DNA from: an uncultured Clostridia bacterium
Lineage (GTDB): Bacteria; Bacillota; Clostridia; Oscillospirales; Acutalibacteraceae
Assembly (NCBI GenBank): GCA_937876205.1
Contig: CALEII010000011.1
Coordinates: 1 to 55,773, forward strand
Length of the DNA stretch: 55,773 nucleotides
Reading direction: 5' to 3'
Shown: positions 16,775 to 25,651 of the stretch, in pieces
Layout: each line of letters starts with the position of its first letter
Position numbering within the stretch: position 1 is the first letter of the stretch
Notes under the pieces: model-generated
The model's database searches: none
Seen by the model: the letters and a program-made list of their open reading frames with translations, nothing else
Told to the model about the DNA's origin: nothing
Translations under genes and position numbers: made by a program

Positions 16775-17913
16775 TACAGCACCTCTGAATAACTGCCGAA
16801 GTATGTGAAATTGTTGTTCTCGGCGTAAAGCTCGTCAAAGAGGCTGTAAAGGTCGGGGGAGTAGACAGAGGCTTCAAGGTCAAAGTAGAACATAAATTCA
16901 AAATCCTTTTCGGGTAAAGGACGGCTTTCAAGCTTAATAAGGTTTATGCCGTGTGCATTGAACTTTGAAAGAACCGAATACAGTGCACCGGGTTTATGAT
17001 GTGTTGTCATCATAATGCTTGAACGGTCAGCTCCGGGGAAAATCTGCATATCCTTTGAAATGCAGATGAAACGGGTGTAATTGTTCTTCACATTCTGCAC
17101 TGCGCACTGTAATTCATCAAGGGGATAAAGCTCACAGCAGTCTGCAGACGCAATGGCTGCTATGTCGTTTCTGTCACTTTCAGCAACAAACTTTGCAGCC
17201 TCTGCAGTGTTCTTTGCAACTGTCTGCTTTACACCGAGAGAAGCAATAAAATCACTGCACTGATTGAGTGCCTGCTCGTGGGAGATGATTTCTTTTATAT
17301 CAGAAAGCTTTGTGCCTCTCTTGGCAAGCAGTGAGTGGTCAATTTTAAGTCTTATACTTCTTACAATATAGCAGTTATACTTTTTCAGAAGGTCATAGAC
17401 CTTGTTTACGGAGCCTGCAGTGCTGTTTTCAATGGGCAGAATACCGTAATCGCATTTTCCCTTTGTGACTGAATCAAAAACACCGTCCCAATTTTCATAA
17501 TATGAAATAACGGGGTAACGGAAAATCCTGTCACAGGCGTGCTGAGCATAAGCACCTTCAACACCCTGACAGGCAACCTTGGCGTTTTCGGGAAAAAGAC
17601 GGGGATTTGATTCAATGACCTCTTTCATTTTTGCAGTCAGAGGGCAGTCACCGTTGATTATTCTGTGCTGATATGACCGTGAGAAATTGAAAATATCAGA
17701 ATAGAGCATTCTTATATATGCTTCAATTTCGGGTGAGGATGCAGCTGCAACCTTTTCAAGCACATCTCTTTCTCTTGCCTTATCAAGTACGGGCATATTG
17801 TTCTCAATTTTATATTTTGCCACTTCAAGGGAGACATTCATTCTCTTGTTGAAAAGAGCTGTCAGCTCCCTGTCTATGTCGTTGATTTCCTGTCTTAAAT
17901 TTTTTATATCCAT
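16774..17913 (-). CDS. pheA: Bifunctional chorismate mutase/prephenate dehydratase
   Basis: A 379-residue P-protein. Residues 1-85 are an AroQ-class chorismate mutase (IDRELTALFNKRM, with VAKYK). Residues about 108-285 are prephenate dehydratase, with GVEGAYAQHACD, PIENSTAGSV near 202 and the NYTRFICIS motif. Residues about 295-379 form an ACT domain with ESRPLPEKDFEFMFYFD, which in this family binds phenylalanine for feedback inhibition. It produces phenylpyruvate. It lies 2 bases from aroC and overlaps the aroE-aroK fusion by one base. Confidence 0.93.
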   Translation of the reverse strand: MDIKNLRQEINDIDRELTALFNKRMNVSLEVAKYKIENNMPVLDKARERDVLEKVAAASSPEIEAYIRMLYSDIFNFSRSYQHRIINGDCPLTAKMKEVIESNPRLFPENAKVACQGVEGAYAQHACDRIFRYPVISYYENWDGVFDSVTKGKCDYGILPIENSTAGSVNKVYDLLKKYNCYIVRSIRLKIDHSLLAKRGTKLSDIKEIISHEQALNQCSDFIASLGVKQTVAKNTAEAAKFVAESDRNDIAAIASADCCELYPLDELQCAVQNVKNNYTRFICISKDMQIFPGADRSSIMMTTHHKPGALYSVLSKFNAHGINLIKLESRPLPEKDFEFMFYFDLEASVYSPDLYSLFDELYAENNNFTYFGSYSEVL

Positions 17914-17915
17914 TT

Positions 17916-18983
17916 TTAATTCTCCAGTATATCAAGTATGGAAATTGCAGCAACTGCCTCAATTACGGGCACTGCACGCTGAACAATGCAGGGGTCGTGT
18001 CTGCCGTGAATTACCAGTTTTTTGTCTGTGTTTTCGGAAAGGCTTACGCTGTCCTGCTCCTTGCCGATTGAAGGTGTGGGCTTTATAGCGGTTCTGAAAA
18101 CTATCGGCATACCGGTTGTGATGCCGCCCGTGATACCGCCCGAGTTGTTGGTTGTTGTCACGATTTTGCCGTCTCTGAGAGTGTAAGCATCATTGTTTTC
18201 ACTGCCTCTGAGTGTTGTACATTCAAAGCCGTTGCCGAATTCGATGCCTTTAACGGCGGGAATTCCGAAAATATTTTTTGCAATGATGTTTTCAACACCG
18301 TCAAACATCGGGTCTCCGCAGCCTGCAGGCACTCCTGTCACGGCACATTCGATTATACCGCCCACTGAGTCTGCTTCTGATTTTGCGGTAAGAATTACTT
18401 CCTGCATCTCTTTGCCTGCATTGTCGTCAATTACGGGGAAGTCCTTTGATGCAATGTCTTCTGAAGTGATATTCACCATATCAAAGGGAGTATCTTTTAC
18501 ATTGCCTATTGAATAAATGTGAGCCTTTATGTTTATTCCTCTGCTTTTCAGAATCTGCATACAGACAGCACCTGCAAAGCAAAGAGGAGCCGTAAGTCTG
18601 CCCGAAAAATGACCGCCGCCTGCAACATCATTGAAGCCGTTATATTTAACCGATGCCGCATAGTCAGCGTGAGAGGGTCGGGGACAGTCTTTAAGGTTTG
18701 CATAGTCACCCGAGCGTGTGTTTGTGTTGTGAATCACTGCACAAAGAGGGACACCGCAGGTTGTGTTATCAACAAGACCTGAGAGAATTTCAGGCTTATC
18801 TGCTTCTTTTCTTGCTGTTGAAAAAGCGTTGTTGCCCGGTGCACGCCTTGCCATAAACGCATATATTTTCTCCATATCAAGTGTGACACCTGCGGGAAGT
18901 GAGTCAATCACAACGCCGATAGCCTCTGAATGTGACTGACCGAATACGGATATTTTTATGTTTTTACCTGTCATTGATGACAT
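17916..18983 (-). CDS. aroC: Chorismate synthase
   Basis: A 355-residue FMN-dependent enzyme making chorismate from EPSP. It shows the signatures GQSHSEAIGVVIDSLPAG at the start, the RPSHADYA region near residue 105 and GGGHFSGRLTAP near 122, the NGFECT region near 240 and the RHDPC segment near 325. The ATG at 18983 is preferred because GGAGGTG lies 8 bases upstream; a GTG at 18992 overlaps that site. The gene begins inside the end of aroA (20-base overlap), so the genes are coupled. Confidence 0.93.
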   Translation of the reverse strand: MSSMTGKNIKISVFGQSHSEAIGVVIDSLPAGVTLDMEKIYAFMARRAPGNNAFSTARKEADKPEILSGLVDNTTCGVPLCAVIHNTNTRSGDYANLKDCPRPSHADYAASVKYNGFNDVAGGGHFSGRLTAPLCFAGAVCMQILKSRGINIKAHIYSIGNVKDTPFDMVNITSEDIASKDFPVIDDNAGKEMQEVILTAKSEADSVGGIIECAVTGVPAGCGDPMFDGVENIIAKNIFGIPAVKGIEFGNGFECTTLRGSENNDAYTLRDGKIVTTTNNSGGITGGITTGMPIVFRTAIKPTPSIGKEQDSVSLSENTDKKLVIHGRHDPCIVQRAVPVIEAVAAISILDILEN

Positions 18984-20226
18984 TGCACACACCTCCGAGC
19001 TTTGTTATATCTCTTATAAAACCGGGATAGGATTTGTTTATTGCCTGAGCATTTGTTATTGTGACAACACAGCCGAAAGAAAGCACTGCCGCAGCCATAA
19101 CAATTCTGTGGTCATTACAGCTGTCAACGGTGAAGCTGTCTTTAAGCTTCTTCCCTCCGTTTATGATAAGTCCGTCAGGAAGCTCTGTTATGTCACCGCC
19201 TGCCGTTTTAATAAGCTGAGTGACCGTTTTAAGTCTGTCACTTTCTTTTATACGAAGTCTTTGCGCATTTTTTATGGTTGTTGTACCCTCTGCAAAGACT
19301 GCAAGTGCAGAAATTACGGGTACAAGGTCGGGAATGTCGGAAGCGTCAACCTCAATACCGTGAAGCTTCTCTGCTTTAACTGAAATTGAGTTTTCCGTCT
19401 GTGTTACATCGGCACCCATTTTCTTTATTATGTCGGCAATTGCCTTGTCGCCCTGCAGAGAGTCGGGGAAAAGACCGTTGACCGTAATGTCACTTAATGC
19501 GCCGCAGACTGCAAGAAATGCACCGTTTGACCAGTCGCCGTCAACCTTTATTTCTTCGGGGGAAATATATTTCTGCTTACCCTTTATAAAGTATGAATTG
19601 CCCTTTTCTTCAATTTCAATGCCGAATTTTCTGACCGTTGCAACAGTCATATTTATGTATGGTTTCGATTCAACGGGTGGGATAAGTCTTATCTCACTGT
19701 CACCGTCAATTAGAGGGAGTGCAAAAATCAGCCCCGTTACAAACTGTGAGCTGACATTGCCGGGCAGAGTGAATACGCCTGCGCTGAGCTTTCCGTCAAG
19801 CTTTATGGGAAATTCACCGTCGTGGGAGACAGTAACACCGTTTTCGGAAAGAGCCTTCAGAATGGGAGTCTGAGGTCTTTCGGGAAGTCTGCCCGTTCCC
19901 GTAAAAATGCTTTTAATACCCAGAGCCGAGGCAACGGGTATTAAAAATCTGATTGTGGAGCCGCTTTCACCGCAGTCGAAAACAGCTTCCTTCACATTTT
20001 TTTTTATGGGATTTACGATAATATCCGTACCGTCTTTTTTTATGTCTGCTCCTGCGTTGATAAGACAGTCTGATGTGGCCTCAATATCAGCCGAGGTTGA
20101 ATTCAGTATAAGCCTGCAGGGGGAGTCTGAGAGTGCAGCTGCAATCAGCAGACGGTGAGCATCTGACTTTGATGCGATTGCCGCCGCAGAACCTTTCATA
20201 TTTTTAAGAGACAGTTCAATATCCAT
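18964..20226 (-). CDS. aroA: 3-phosphoshikimate 1-carboxyvinyltransferase (EPSP synthase)
   Basis: A 420-residue enzyme joining shikimate 3-phosphate and PEP. Conserved parts are ASKSDAHRLLIAAALS near residue 18, CGESGSTIRFLIPVA near 80, the NVSSQFVTGLIFA region near 165, and RIKESDRL near 345 with DHRIVMA near 387. The length is normal. The PEP-site segment ESGSTIRFL has the usual GxxxR spacing; whether it is class I or II was not determined. It starts on the last base of aroB's stop region and overlaps aroC. Confidence 0.93.
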   Translation of the reverse strand: MDIELSLKNMKGSAAAIASKSDAHRLLIAAALSDSPCRLILNSTSADIEATSDCLINAGADIKKDGTDIIVNPIKKNVKEAVFDCGESGSTIRFLIPVASALGIKSIFTGTGRLPERPQTPILKALSENGVTVSHDGEFPIKLDGKLSAGVFTLPGNVSSQFVTGLIFALPLIDGDSEIRLIPPVESKPYINMTVATVRKFGIEIEEKGNSYFIKGKQKYISPEEIKVDGDWSNGAFLAVCGALSDITVNGLFPDSLQGDKAIADIIKKMGADVTQTENSISVKAEKLHGIEVDASDIPDLVPVISALAVFAEGTTTIKNAQRLRIKESDRLKTVTQLIKTAGGDITELPDGLIINGGKKLKDSFTVDSCNDHRIVMAAAVLSFGCVVTITNAQAINKSYPGFIRDITKLGGVCNVINDR

Positions 20227-21281
20227 TATTCAAGACCTGCCTTTATAAAACCGAGCATCTGCTCAGTGGGGATTTTTTTGCCCACACAATTTCCCATTTT
20301 TTCCGGAATAATAAGCTTGATTGAGTTGCCGCTTCTTTTTTTATCTGAGCAGGAAACCTCATAAAGGGCTTCAGGCGTAAAATCGCAGGAAACGGGAAGC
20401 TTGTTTTTTATAAGAACATTCTTTATATCTCCTGAAATGTCAGTGTTGCAATAGCCCATTTTATATGCACCCTTTGATGCAATAATCATACCTATGGCAA
20501 CTGCACTGCCGTGGGAAATTTCAAAATTGCTGTTTATTTCAATTGCGTGGCCTATAGTGTGACCAAAATTGAGAATTGCTCTGATGCCTGTTTCCTTTTC
20601 GTCTTCATTGACGATGTCACGCTTCATTTCAACACAGCGTGTTATAACATACTCGATGTTTTCTTTAATGTCGTTATTTTTAAGGAATTCAAAAAACTCC
20701 CCGTCCATAATTGCTCCGTATTTGATGACCTCTGCACAGCCGTCTGCAAAAATTTCAGGGGGCAGAGTGTCAAGGGTGGAGTAGTCACAGATGACCATAT
20801 CAGGCTGCCAGAAAGCACCTGCGAGGTTTTTGCCTGCAGGTAAGTTGACAGCAGTTTTACCGCCGACGGATGAATCAACGGCAGACAGAAGTGTTGTGGG
20901 AATCTGAACAAATTTTATACCCCTTAAAAATGTAGCCGCTGCAAAGCCGCCCATATCACCGGGGATGCCGCCACCCAGAGAGACAAGCATATCAGTTCTT
21001 GTGATGTGGTTTTCGGCAAGAAAATTCAGTATTTCATAGTAAACGGTAATGCCCTTTGATTCTTCACCGTGAGGGAAAACAAATTTTACACATCTGAAGC
21101 CTGATTTCTCAAGGGATGTCATAACTCTGTCAGCATAAAGAGCATTCACATTGTCATCTGTTATAACTGCAGCAGAGCATACGCCAAGTTCATTTTTTAT
21201 TCTTTCTCCTGCATCGTCAAGAAGACCGCTGCCTATATAAATGTTGTAGTCTTTTGATGCATTGACCTTTACAGTGTTCAT
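20226..21281 (-). CDS. aroB: 3-dehydroquinate synthase
   Basis: A 351-residue NAD-dependent metalloenzyme forming 3-dehydroquinate from DAHP. Motifs are HGEESKG near residue 75, SLGGGIPGDMGGFAAATFLRG near 102-122, the IPTTLLSAVDSSVGGKTAVN segment near 127, and the metal ligands in NFGHTIGHAIE near 244 and SHGSAVAIGM near 258. It sits 9 bases after tyrA. No DAHP synthase gene is present in the window, so the first step must be encoded elsewhere. Confidence 0.93.
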   Translation of the reverse strand: MNTVKVNASKDYNIYIGSGLLDDAGERIKNELGVCSAAVITDDNVNALYADRVMTSLEKSGFRCVKFVFPHGEESKGITVYYEILNFLAENHITRTDMLVSLGGGIPGDMGGFAAATFLRGIKFVQIPTTLLSAVDSSVGGKTAVNLPAGKNLAGAFWQPDMVICDYSTLDTLPPEIFADGCAEVIKYGAIMDGEFFEFLKNNDIKENIEYVITRCVEMKRDIVNEDEKETGIRAILNFGHTIGHAIEINSNFEISHGSAVAIGMIIASKGAYKMGYCNTDISGDIKNVLIKNKLPVSCDFTPEALYEVSCSDKKRSGNSIKLIIPEKMGNCVGKKIPTEQMLGFIKAGLE

Positions 21282-21290
21282 TGTTTCACC

Positions 21291-22139
21291 TTAGTTTCTG
21301 TAGGTTTCACCGTCTATTGTTTCTTTTCTGATTCTTCCGTCACGAAGAAGCTTGCAGAGTCTTTCTGCATCTCCGTCAACAATAGCTTCTTTATATTTTA
21401 CTAAATTTGATATCAGTTCGTCAAGTTCTTCTGCAAGATAATCTTTATTTTCTAAAAATAATTCTGTCCACATATTTTCATTGAGCTTTGCAACACGTGT
21501 AAGGTCTCTGTAGCTGCCTGCAGAGAAGCCCTTGTGAAGCATTGCGGCATTGTTTTTGACATAGGCATTTGAAACAACGTGACACAGCTGAGATGTAAAA
21601 GCAATGATTCTGTCGTGCTCTTCTGGTGTTGCAATCTGTATATTTGTAAAGCCCACATCGGCAAAAAGACCTTTGAGAATATAAACCTTTTCATTTTTTA
21701 CATTTTCGTCGGGACACAGAACGAGAGAAGCGTTTTTGAACATATCCTCGCTTGAGTATGCGAAGCCTGACATATGAAGACCTGCCATAGGGTGAGCACC
21801 TATGAATGTGAAGCCGTAATCCTTTGCAAGGGGCTCAAGAGCATCACAGACAAGTCTTTTTACACCGCAGCAGTCCATAACTATTGCGTCTTTATTGATG
21901 TTTTCCGCATTATTTTTTACAAACTCAATTGCAGCTTCGGGGTAGAGGGCAATAATTATAAGGTCGCACTGAGAAATGTTTTCTGCGGTAAGCTTTCTGT
22001 CGAGAATATTTCTTGAAATAGCTTCATCTACAACACTCTGATTTATGTCAAAACCGTATATTCTGTTGTTTGTTCTGCCCTTGAGAGCCTTTGCCATTGA
22101 ACCGCCGATAAGACCGAGTCCTGCAATACCAATGTTCAT
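21291..22139 (-). CDS. tyrA: Prephenate dehydrogenase
   Basis: A 282-residue NAD-dependent enzyme of tyrosine synthesis. It opens with the Rossmann motif GIAGLGLIGGSMAKAL, and has DCCGVKR near residue 116 and GAHPMAG near 134, which contains the catalytic His. The ATG at 22139 lies 5 bases after AAAGGTGAC; an in-frame TTG at 22157 would include that ribosome site and is rejected. No ACT domain follows, so feedback control is not evident. It is the first gene of the aromatic operon. Confidence 0.92.
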   Translation of the reverse strand: MNIGIAGLGLIGGSMAKALKGRTNNRIYGFDINQSVVDEAISRNILDRKLTAENISQCDLIIIALYPEAAIEFVKNNAENINKDAIVMDCCGVKRLVCDALEPLAKDYGFTFIGAHPMAGLHMSGFAYSSEDMFKNASLVLCPDENVKNEKVYILKGLFADVGFTNIQIATPEEHDRIIAFTSQLCHVVSNAYVKNNAAMLHKGFSAGSYRDLTRVAKLNENMWTELFLENKDYLAEELDELISNLVKYKEAIVDGDAERLCKLLRDGRIRKETIDGETYRN

Positions 22140-22170
22140 AAAAGTCACCTTTGCCAAAATTTATGTTGGT

Positions 22171-22199
22171 ATAATAACACAATTTCTTCACTATGTCAA
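22171..22199 (-). promoter_or_regulatory. Strong SigA-type promoter of the aromatic amino-acid operon
   Basis: On the minus strand a consensus TTGACA, a 17-base spacer and TATTAT. The predicted leader to tyrA is only about 25 bases, leaving no room for a T-box or attenuator; control, if any, must act at the promoter or on enzyme activity. Confidence 0.7.
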
Positions 22200-22262
22200 C
22201 ACTTTAAAGCAATGAAGAAAAATAATTTTTTGTTATCTGATATAGTTGTAAGAAAGAAAACA

Positions 22263-22442
22263 AGAATTTGTCGGGGGCTTTCAAATTCGCAATTTGAAAT
22301 TCGCAATTCGCAATTGTGGAAGGGGCATTGCCCCTTAAACCCCATTATAATGGTTCAAAAGGCGGAGCCTTTTCCGAAATTGCGCATTGATAATTGCTAA
22401 TTGCCAATTACAATAATTTATCGCTCAGCGATAAATTATTGT
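22263..22442 (-). repeat. Modular intergenic repeat element, copy C
   Basis: A 180-bp non-coding element between the divergent tyrA and DUF1963 genes. Read on the minus strand it begins with a perfect palindrome of 16-base arms (ACAATAATTTATCGCT) around one base (22410-22442), continues with hairpins AAAAGGC/GCCTTTT and AAGGGGC/GCCCCTT, and ends with the 49-bp segment also present at positions 1-49, finishing GACAAATTCT. No coding capacity was seen. Confidence 0.75.
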
Positions 22443-22453
22443 TTCCGATATTG

Positions 22454-22482
22454 TTGTAATTTTTTATCAGATGTGATAGAAT
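22454..22482 (+). promoter_or_regulatory. Possible promoter for the DUF1963/phosphoesterase/MATE operon
   Basis: TTGTAA, a 17-base spacer and TAGAAT, placed just past the palindromic repeat. The leader would be only about 11 bases, beginning at the GGTGAT ribosome site. Confidence 0.4.
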
Positions 22483-22499
22483 GTTTTTCGGTGATCAAA

Positions 22500-23114
22500 A
22501 TGAAAAATATCTATATAAATTACAAAGAAGAAGAGTGCGCTCAGGGAGACAGCAAGTTTTTCGGCTGTCCCGATCTGCCTGACGATTTTGATTGGCCCGT
22601 TGACGATGATGAATTTGATATGGAGTTCATCTGTCAGATAAACTGCAAAAAAGCACACGAAATGAATTCTGCATTGCCCCGTGAGGGTATGCTTTATTTC
22701 TTCGGTTGCATTGCAAACCCTCTGGGTGAGGAGAGTGCACCTGCAGTCACACAGGGCTTTCAGAGTATGGGCAACTTTGCCGTGAAGTATTATGACGGTA
22801 ATATTGCAGACCTGCTCAGTGGTGAAATTGTTGACGAAAACGGTGATGCCGTGGGCTTCAGGGAGCTTAAAATTGATTTTACAGAGGATGAAAATGCCTG
22901 CACAGAGGCTTTTCATCAGCTCTCAGGTGAATTCCCTGTAAATGATGATAAAGAGCTTGATGATTATCAGCTTCTCTTCTGTCTTGATTCATTTTCGGGT
23001 GATGATTTCACTCTTGAATTCTCTGACAGCGGTTATCTTTATTTTCTTATAAAAAAAGAAGACCTTGCAAAAAAAGACTTTTCAAAAACTATATGTTATC
23101 TGGCGGTGGAATAA
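22500..23114 (+). CDS. DUF1963 (YwqG-like) protein
   Basis: A 204-residue cytosolic protein. The segment FFGCPDLPDDFDWP followed by FICQIN matches the GGxPxLPxxxxWP...FLAQIN signature of the DUF1963/YwqG family, and the C-terminal half has the family's LLFCLDS and GYLYFLI strands. The start at ATG 22500 follows GGTGAT by 5 bases; the longer frame back to 22401 runs through the palindromic repeat and is rejected. The biochemical role of the family is unknown. Its stop is followed directly by the ATG of the metallophosphoesterase. Confidence 0.8.
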   Translation: MKNIYINYKEEECAQGDSKFFGCPDLPDDFDWPVDDDEFDMEFICQINCKKAHEMNSALPREGMLYFFGCIANPLGEESAPAVTQGFQSMGNFAVKYYDGNIADLLSGEIVDENGDAVGFRELKIDFTEDENACTEAFHQLSGEFPVNDDKELDDYQLLFCLDSFSGDDFTLEFSDSGYLYFLIKKEDLAKKDFSKTICYLAVE

Positions 23115-24239
23115 ATGGAAAAGATTAAATTCAATAACGGAAAACTGCGGATTATGCAGATAAGTGATGCACAGGATATGCACTGGGTAAGAAAAACAAT
23201 GCTCTGGATGCTCAACAATGCCTGTGACGATTTAAAGCCCGATCTGATTGTTTTTACGGGTGACAATATTCTCGGCAATCATCTTTGCGACTACAGATTT
23301 TCTTCAAAGAAAAAGAAGATGTCAAGGGATAAAGAGTTTGCAATTATGAAAAAAGCACTCGCACATATTTTTGATATTCCCGAAAGCAGAAAAATTCCCT
23401 TTGCTGTCATTTACGGCAATCACGACGATATGAACTCTTTCACGGGTGACGAACAGGCTGAAATAATCCGTTCATACTCTATGAACCGAGGCTTTGAAAA
23501 CTCAGGTGACCTCTGCGGCACTTACCGTCTCCCGATTTATTCATCAGACGGTGAAAAACAGCTTATGAATCTGTGGATGATTAACACAGCCCGGCACGAC
23601 AAATCGCTTGACAAGTGCTTCAGTGACATAACAGAAAAGCAGGTTGAGTGGTTTAAAACAGAATCTGTTCAGCAGAAGACTGAAAATGACGGCAAGGCTT
23701 ATCCGTCACTGGTGTTTATGCACATTCCCCTCAGTGAATTGTGTGATTTTACCGAAGAGTGTTCACCTGCAGAGGCTGATGTCAATTTCGGAGATATTCA
23801 TATAAGAAAGAAAAAAAATGTTTTCGGTCATCTTCATGAGCCTGTTACTCCTGTTGAAAATGATAACGGATTCTATGAAGAGGTCAAAAAAGACGGCGGA
23901 GTGATGGGCATTGTCTCAGGTCACGACCATCTGAATGACTTCTGCGGTGAGAAGGACGGTATAAGGTTTATTGCAACGCCCTGTGCATCATTCCGTTGTT
24001 ACGGTAATCCTCACCGTGGTGTCAGAATTTTCGATATCTATGAAAGCAATCCCGCTGATTTCTATACAAGAACAGTTTATTATAAGGAACTTTGCGGTGA
24101 TGACATTATTTCAGATTTCAGACTCTTCTGGGATGCTGATGAATATGAAAAGAAAAAATTTGCTGTTCTCGGCGGTGTTGCGGCAGGTTCTGCTCTTATC
24201 GGCGGTGCGGCAATTCTGAGAAAGTTGATAAAAAAGTAA
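23115..24239 (+). CDS. Calcineurin-like metallophosphoesterase with C-terminal membrane anchor
   Basis: A 374-residue phosphoesterase with the metal-binding order SDAQDMHW near residue 16, FTGDN near 51, YGNHDD near 98, FMHIP near 202 and SGHDHLNDF near 264. The DxH of the first motif appears as DAQ, with His two residues later, so the first metal site may be altered. The last 25 residues (VLGGVAAGSALIGGAAIL, then RKLIKK) look like a membrane helix with a basic tail. It resembles the enzyme at 1535-2644 and is likely a paralogue. It starts at the base after the DUF1963 stop and is followed within one base by a MATE pump. Confidence 0.82.
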   Translation: MEKIKFNNGKLRIMQISDAQDMHWVRKTMLWMLNNACDDLKPDLIVFTGDNILGNHLCDYRFSSKKKKMSRDKEFAIMKKALAHIFDIPESRKIPFAVIYGNHDDMNSFTGDEQAEIIRSYSMNRGFENSGDLCGTYRLPIYSSDGEKQLMNLWMINTARHDKSLDKCFSDITEKQVEWFKTESVQQKTENDGKAYPSLVFMHIPLSELCDFTEECSPAEADVNFGDIHIRKKKNVFGHLHEPVTPVENDNGFYEEVKKDGGVMGIVSGHDHLNDFCGEKDGIRFIATPCASFRCYGNPHRGVRIFDIYESNPADFYTRTVYYKELCGDDIISDFRLFWDADEYEKKKFAVLGGVAAGSALIGGAAILRKLIKK

Positions 24240-24240
24240 A

Positions 24241-25617
24241 ATGAAACTGTTCAAAGATAAGTATTTTTATAAAACATTCTTTTCACTGTCATCTGTCATT
24301 ATTCTGCAGAATCTTCTTACATACAGCGTAAATCTTGCAGATAATATTATGATAGGCAAATACAGTGAAGTTGCTATGAACGGCGTTTCTCTTGCAAATC
24401 AGGTGCAGTTTCTTCTGCAGATGTTTGCAATGGGTGCTGCAAACGGTGTGGGGGTTCTTGCGGCTCAGTACTGGGGAAAAGGCGATACAAAACCCATAAA
24501 GAAAATCTTCACCTCTGCGGCAATTATAGCCACAGTTCTGAGTGCTTTTCTCGGACTTGCCGTAATTCTTCTCCCTGAAGGCGTTCTGGGGCTTTTCACA
24601 GACAAAACAAATGAAATTGCCGAGGGTGCAAAGTATATTGTCATAATGGGCTTTTCATACTGTATTTTTACAATGACACAGCTGTTTCTCAGTATGCTCA
24701 GAAGTGTTGAGACTGTAAAAATAGGCTTTGTCATCAATGCAGTGTCACTTGTTGTCAATATCGGTCTTAACTATGTGCTTATTTTCGGCAATTTCGGTTT
24801 CCCCGAAATGGGTGTTAAGGGTGCTGCGATTGCCACACTGACAGCAAGGTATATTGAGTTTATCATTGTTGCTTTTTATGTGTTCAGACTTGATAAAAAG
24901 ATTAAAATGCGCATCCGTGACCTGTTTGTGCTTGATAAGTCATACATAAAAGACTACCTGAAAACGGGACTTCCGCTTATCGGCTCGGCAACCTCATGGG
25001 GTATTGCAATGGGCTTGCAGACTGCAATCCTCGGCAGAATTGACTCCAATGCCGTTCTCGGTGCAAACAGCATCGCAACAACTATTTTTCAGGTTGTGAG
25101 TGTGCTTTATACTTCAACTTCAAACTCAGCCTCCGTCATTATCGGCAAGACTGTCGGTGAAAGGGATATCCCGAGAGTAAGGCTTTACTCAAAAAGGCTT
25201 CAGATAATTTTTCTTGTAATCGGTCTTGTCTCGGGGCTTATAATGTTCCTGTGCTGTGACGGAATTCTTTCCCTTTATAATGTTGCAGATGAAACAAAGG
25301 AGCTTGCACGCTCATTCATTTACATTCTGAGTGTGACCATTGTCGGCTCCTGCTATGAAGCACCTGCATTGTGCGGAATTGTTTCGGGCGGCGGTGACAC
25401 AAAATTTGTGCTCTGCAATGACATAATCTTTATGTGGTGTATCGTTCTGCCACTGTCATTTCTTTCTGCTTTTGTGTGGCATTTCCCCATTCCCGTCACA
25501 TTCTTCTTCCTTAAATCTGACCAGATTTTAAAATGCTTTGTTGCAGTCGTGAAGGTAAACAGATTTAAGTGGATTAAGGAACTGACAAGAAGTGAAAAGC
25601 AGGAACAAATTGCATAA
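24241..25617 (+). CDS. MATE-family efflux transporter
   Basis: A 458-residue integral membrane protein with twelve predicted helices in two MatE halves. Segments such as QFLLQMFAMGAANGVGVLAAQYWGKGD in the first half (given here by position, residues about 59-85) and GSCYEAPALCGIVSGGGDT in the second are family-typical. MATE pumps export cationic compounds by Na+ or H+ antiport; the substrate is unknown. The start is one base after the phosphoesterase stop and its ribosome site is poor, implying translational coupling. A terminator follows. Confidence 0.88.
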   Translation: MKLFKDKYFYKTFFSLSSVIILQNLLTYSVNLADNIMIGKYSEVAMNGVSLANQVQFLLQMFAMGAANGVGVLAAQYWGKGDTKPIKKIFTSAAIIATVLSAFLGLAVILLPEGVLGLFTDKTNEIAEGAKYIVIMGFSYCIFTMTQLFLSMLRSVETVKIGFVINAVSLVVNIGLNYVLIFGNFGFPEMGVKGAAIATLTARYIEFIIVAFYVFRLDKKIKMRIRDLFVLDKSYIKDYLKTGLPLIGSATSWGIAMGLQTAILGRIDSNAVLGANSIATTIFQVVSVLYTSTSNSASVIIGKTVGERDIPRVRLYSKRLQIIFLVIGLVSGLIMFLCCDGILSLYNVADETKELARSFIYILSVTIVGSCYEAPALCGIVSGGGDTKFVLCNDIIFMWCIVLPLSFLSAFVWHFPIPVTFFFLKSDQILKCFVAVVKVNRFKWIKELTRSEKQEQIA

Positions 25618-25621
25618 TAAA

Positions 25622-25651
25622 ATCAGCCGCTTTCGCGGCTGAAATTTTTTT
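25622..25651. terminator. Bidirectional terminator
   Basis: TCAGCCGC pairs with GCGGCTGA across TTTC, followed by seven T on the plus strand. It lies between the convergent MATE and protease genes. Confidence 0.8.

Noticed and set aside
22140..22200. T-box or attenuator upstream of the aromatic operon
   Set aside because: The promoter TTGACA/TATTAT leaves a leader of only about 25 bases; there is no room for such a structure.
22401..22499. N-terminal extension of the DUF1963 protein
   Set aside because: The extra 33 codons read through the palindromic repeat and the predicted promoter; the ATG at 22500 has a proper ribosome site.
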